From UBA4810 sp002479215 (GTDB lineage: Bacteria; Desulfobacterota; Syntrophia; Syntrophales; Smithellaceae), in NCBI GenBank assembly GCA_049514435.1, contig JBEKVB010000001.1, positions 400,341 to 464,340 of the forward strand: a DNA stretch of 64,000 nucleotides. Reading direction: 5' to 3'. The translations under genes were made by a program, and so were the position numbers. Below, one piece after another: positions 61,777 to 64,000 of this stretch (its first letter is position 1; every line of letters begins with the position of its first letter). Below the pieces are notes generated by a model. That model was given only the letters and a program-made list of their open reading frames with translations. It did not search any database and was not told the origin of the DNA.

Positions 61777-62793
61777 ATGAAAATCATAGTGTTGGATACC
61801 AATATCTGGCTTTCCGAGCTGGCATTAATGAGTCCTGTCGGTTGCGCCCTTAGCCACTACATAAGCGTGAGCGGGTTCAAAATAGGCCTTCCAGAAGTCA
61901 TAGAAATCGAAGCTAAGCACAACTTCAAGACAAATCTTTACGAATATAGAGAAAGCGTAAAGAAAAATTATGATCGCATTTTAGCAATTTTTGGGCAAAT
62001 GAAAGAACTTATTTTGCCGACTGATGAGGATATTGAAAACAAAGTAGAACAAATTTTTGATTTTCATGCAGACCGAATTATAAGGATTCCATTTGAAGAG
62101 CAATGCGCAAGGGATTCCCTTCGGAAGATTATAGCCAAAGAGCCGCCTAATTCTGAAAACAATCAACAATTTAAAGACGGTGTTATCTGGGCCAATTGCC
62201 TTGATTTTGCAAAAGAAAGCGAGGTGGTTATAGTGACCAAAGATAAAGCCTTTTTTCAAGACAAGAAGTATGAAAAAGGATTGGCAGCTAACTTACTGAA
62301 AGAAGCTCAAGAAGCACCTCATCAGGTATCAATATTCCATGAACTCACAAGTTTACTATCAGAAATAAAGGTTGACTTTCATTTAGAGAGGGAGAGACTT
62401 GTGAAGGTGATCGAAAACGAGACGTACAAGAACGTTATAGAGTTAGCAGAACGAAGAGAGTTTGAAGTGAAGAGCCTGATTAAATCGGAAATTGAATATT
62501 TTGCGACAACTGATCCGAATGAAGTTTCAGTGAAGTTTGTCTTAAAATATGACATCGAAAATCGATCTACTGAGCAAAGAACCGACGCGTATTGTGAAAG
62601 CAGAGGTGATTTTCAATTGAATATAATTTCGTACACTATGCGCAATTTCGTAAATCAAGGAGAATATATCTTTTGGATTGATGACAAAGGCGAAAAAAGG
62701 CACAATAAGAATGTATATGGATACATAAATGAAACGCTCGGGTACCGAACAATTGCGCATAGTGTATCTTACAAACTTAATAGTATAAACTAA
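61777..62793 (+). CDS. PIN-domain protein
   Basis: A 338-residue protein. Residues 1-165 form a PIN-like ribonuclease domain with the four acidic positions of the family: Asp7 (VLDTNIW), Glu43 (PEVIEIEAKH), Asp134 (FKDGVIWAN) and Asp156 (IVTKDKAFF). It resembles the DUF4935 group. The C-terminal half is a separate alpha/beta region with no recognised domain. It begins 26 nt after an attC-type site and its stop is followed by TGCTAAC, so it looks like a single integron cassette. It may be a toxin without a visible antitoxin. Confidence 0.82.
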   Translation: MKIIVLDTNIWLSELALMSPVGCALSHYISVSGFKIGLPEVIEIEAKHNFKTNLYEYRESVKKNYDRILAIFGQMKELILPTDEDIENKVEQIFDFHADRIIRIPFEEQCARDSLRKIIAKEPPNSENNQQFKDGVIWANCLDFAKESEVVIVTKDKAFFQDKKYEKGLAANLLKEAQEAPHQVSIFHELTSLLSEIKVDFHLERERLVKVIENETYKNVIELAERREFEVKSLIKSEIEYFATTDPNEVSVKFVLKYDIENRSTEQRTDAYCESRGDFQLNIISYTMRNFVNQGEYIFWIDDKGEKRHNKNVYGYINETLGYRTIAHSVSYKLNSIN

Positions 62794-62795
62794 GA

Positions 62796-62830
62796 TGCTA
62801 ACAAGCGGGAAAGAAACGTGTCGCATCTTT
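62796..62830 (+). other. Possible truncated attC site after the PIN gene
   Basis: TGCTAAC at 62796-62802 is the exact reverse complement of the GTTAGCA core at 61744-61750, and AAGCGGG follows as in the left part of many attC sites. No right half is present; family C sequence begins within about 60 bp. Confidence 0.4.
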
Positions 62831-62914
62831 GACCTTGACAATTGCCACTAAAGAACCCCACAAACCTTCACCAGTTCTAGGTTTCAGGCAGTTGAAGATT
62901 CCCAAATTACCGTT

Positions 62915-62979
62915 CTCAACACAACATCCCACATTTTGTGGCCAAGATTTTCTTGACACAAGACTGTTGTTCCTATACT
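62915..62979 (+). promoter_or_regulatory. Family C promoter module, copy 8 (hemerythrin)
   Basis: The only plus-strand copy. The dyad CCACATTTTGTGG (62929-62941) is perfect. TTGACA (62953-62958) is 11 bp downstream and TATACT (62974-62979) follows after 15 bp, shorter than the others. The leader has GAAAAAGGAAGTTTT then TATCAA. The hemerythrin ATG lies 78 bp downstream. Confidence 0.75.
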
Positions 62980-63056
62980 TTCTCCACGAAAAAGGAAGTT
63001 TTTATCAAATTAAACCGACGGGGAATCATACTTTTCCGGATAAACAGGGAGTGACC

Positions 63057-63623
63057 ATGAATGTCATCGAGCCTTTATTAGAAGAACACCGAGTCATCAA
63101 AAAAACATTAGCCGTATTCAAGACCGAAATAGAGGTAATTAAGGAACAGCAGCGGGTTGATTCCATTTTAATCGATATGTCCATAGATTTCATCCGTACA
63201 TATACTGATCTGGTCCATCATGGAAAAGAAGAAAATATCCTTTTCCGGGAGCTGGGGAAAAAACCCCTTTCCGCGGAACATTCCAAAATCATGAATGAAC
63301 TTCTCGCGGAACACAAATATTCCCGAAGTATTGTGAGCAGATGGATGGATATAACCAAAAGATATTTCGCCGGAGAAGATACTTCTCAGGAAATCATCGG
63401 TTGTCTTCAGGAATTGACCATATTTTATCCCCGACATATTATGAAGGAGAATAAACATTTTTTCGGTCCTGTTCTTGAGTACTTCACACAGGAAGAGCAG
63501 AATAAAATGATCCAGGAATTTGAGGGATTTGACGGTAAAATCCTGCACTGGAAATATCGCAAAGTTGAATCGGTCATGAAAGAAAGGCTGGCCAATATCC
63601 GGACCGGCATCAGTCTCCGGTAA
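63057..63623 (+). CDS. Hemerythrin-domain protein
   Basis: A 188-residue protein beginning MNVIEPLLEEHRVIKKTL, with GGGAG upstream; the frame is open further left, but that part is repeat and promoter sequence. The di-iron ligands of the hemerythrin HHE fold are visible as EEHRVIK (His), DLVHHGKEENILF (His-His and Glu), LLAEHKYSR (His) and YPRHIMKENKHFF (His and Glu). It probably senses or handles O2, NO or iron. It is regulated by a family C promoter, unlike its neighbours. Confidence 0.9.
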   Translation: MNVIEPLLEEHRVIKKTLAVFKTEIEVIKEQQRVDSILIDMSIDFIRTYTDLVHHGKEENILFRELGKKPLSAEHSKIMNELLAEHKYSRSIVSRWMDITKRYFAGEDTSQEIIGCLQELTIFYPRHIMKENKHFFGPVLEYFTQEEQNKMIQEFEGFDGKILHWKYRKVESVMKERLANIRTGISLR

Positions 63624-64000
63624 GTAGCTTTTACCTATTAATTTTCTGACATTTAATCATTATTGTCATTAACGGTCGAAAGGCCTAAATATCGTTCTGT
63701 ATTATTCCGGGGACAGTAAGCATTCAACTGCGCCTAGCGAAACACAAAAGACTAAGCCCAAAGCATAGGATTTCGTTTATGCTCGAAAGTTATCCTCCCT
63801 TTCTGTAAAGTTTCCTGATAATTGTTTTATTCCACATCAATCAATCTTAATGATGTGTCCTTTCACATTTCGTTCAACGGTTTTAATATTTCATTTAAAA
63901 AGAGTGACAAAAAAGGGATATTAATTGATGAATGTTTTTGACGGTAGTTGATAAATAACTAGTATAATCATGTATTTAAAATTATATCTCAGCATTATTG
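63624..64000. other. Right-edge intergenic stretch
   Basis: No gene is supported. It contains ccggggacagtaagcattc, a word often found in interspersed repeats of this group. TATAAT at 63963-63968 with TTGACG at 63938-63943 (19-bp spacer) may be a weak promoter for a gene beyond the window. Confidence 0.4.

Noticed and set aside
62829..63056. 76-residue N-terminal extension of the hemerythrin protein
   Set aside because: The DNA is the family C promoter module and repeat; the hemerythrin fold starts at 63057 with a ribosome binding site.

Overview
The window looks like a chromosomal segment of an anaerobic Desulfobacterota bacterium, probably of the Syntrophus/Smithella type. This is inferred from gene content: a phosphofructokinase with diphosphate-type residues, an acyl-CoA dehydrogenase fused to a rubredoxin domain, a LIV-type ABC transporter, the rplU-rpmA-obgE-proB cluster, and the abundance of short interspersed repeats. 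No rRNA, tRNA, CRISPR array, prophage or intact transposase was seen.

Layout. 1-12 kb is mostly housekeeping: a partial cysteine-rich protein, purU, a radical SAM/DUF2344 protein, a lytic transglycosylase, rplU-rpmA-obgE-proB, an APC permease and the acyl-CoA dehydrogenase-rubredoxin fusion. 12-17 kb (minus strand) holds an alkyltransferase, a MntP-like efflux pump carrying a repeat in its reading frame, uvrC and a two-gene ABC exporter. 17-25 kb holds a large exported protein of unknown function, a PAS/HD-GYP signalling protein and a run of small metabolic genes. 25.4-29.4 kb is one AT-rich gene for a predicted XRE-HTH / Mrr-like nuclease / STAND NTPase, a likely anti-phage protein with its own palindromic operator. 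29.5-45 kb is an accessory region of sensors, permeases and membrane proteins. 45.6-55.5 kb holds uvrB, a Ski2-like helicase, an MFS transporter, exonuclease III and redox enzymes. 55.8-60.6 kb is a complete livJHMGF operon. 60.9-62.8 kb holds a NucS-like nuclease gene and a PIN-domain gene separated by an integron-type attC site. A hemerythrin gene follows.

The most unusual feature is the repeat landscape. One family is a roughly 95-bp promoter module: a CCRCA/TGYGG dyad, 11 bp, TTGACA, usually 17 bp, then a TATACT-like -10. It occurs eight times, each time upstream of a gene start and pointing into it. The downstream genes are an ABC exporter, a zinc-ribbon protein, a SWIB protein, an APC permease, a CHASE3 protein, a helical membrane sensor, a hybrid histidine kinase and a hemerythrin. 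Variation in the dyad arms often preserves the symmetry, so this may be a regulon with an unknown regulator, or a mobile promoter. Other families are a TIR-bounded MITE-like element at gene 3' ends (A), a composite repeat of about 150-350 bp (B) that has entered mntP in frame and lies at the 5' end of the 734-residue gene, a GC-rich element (D), an element inside the liv operon (E), and a thrice-copied gene leader.
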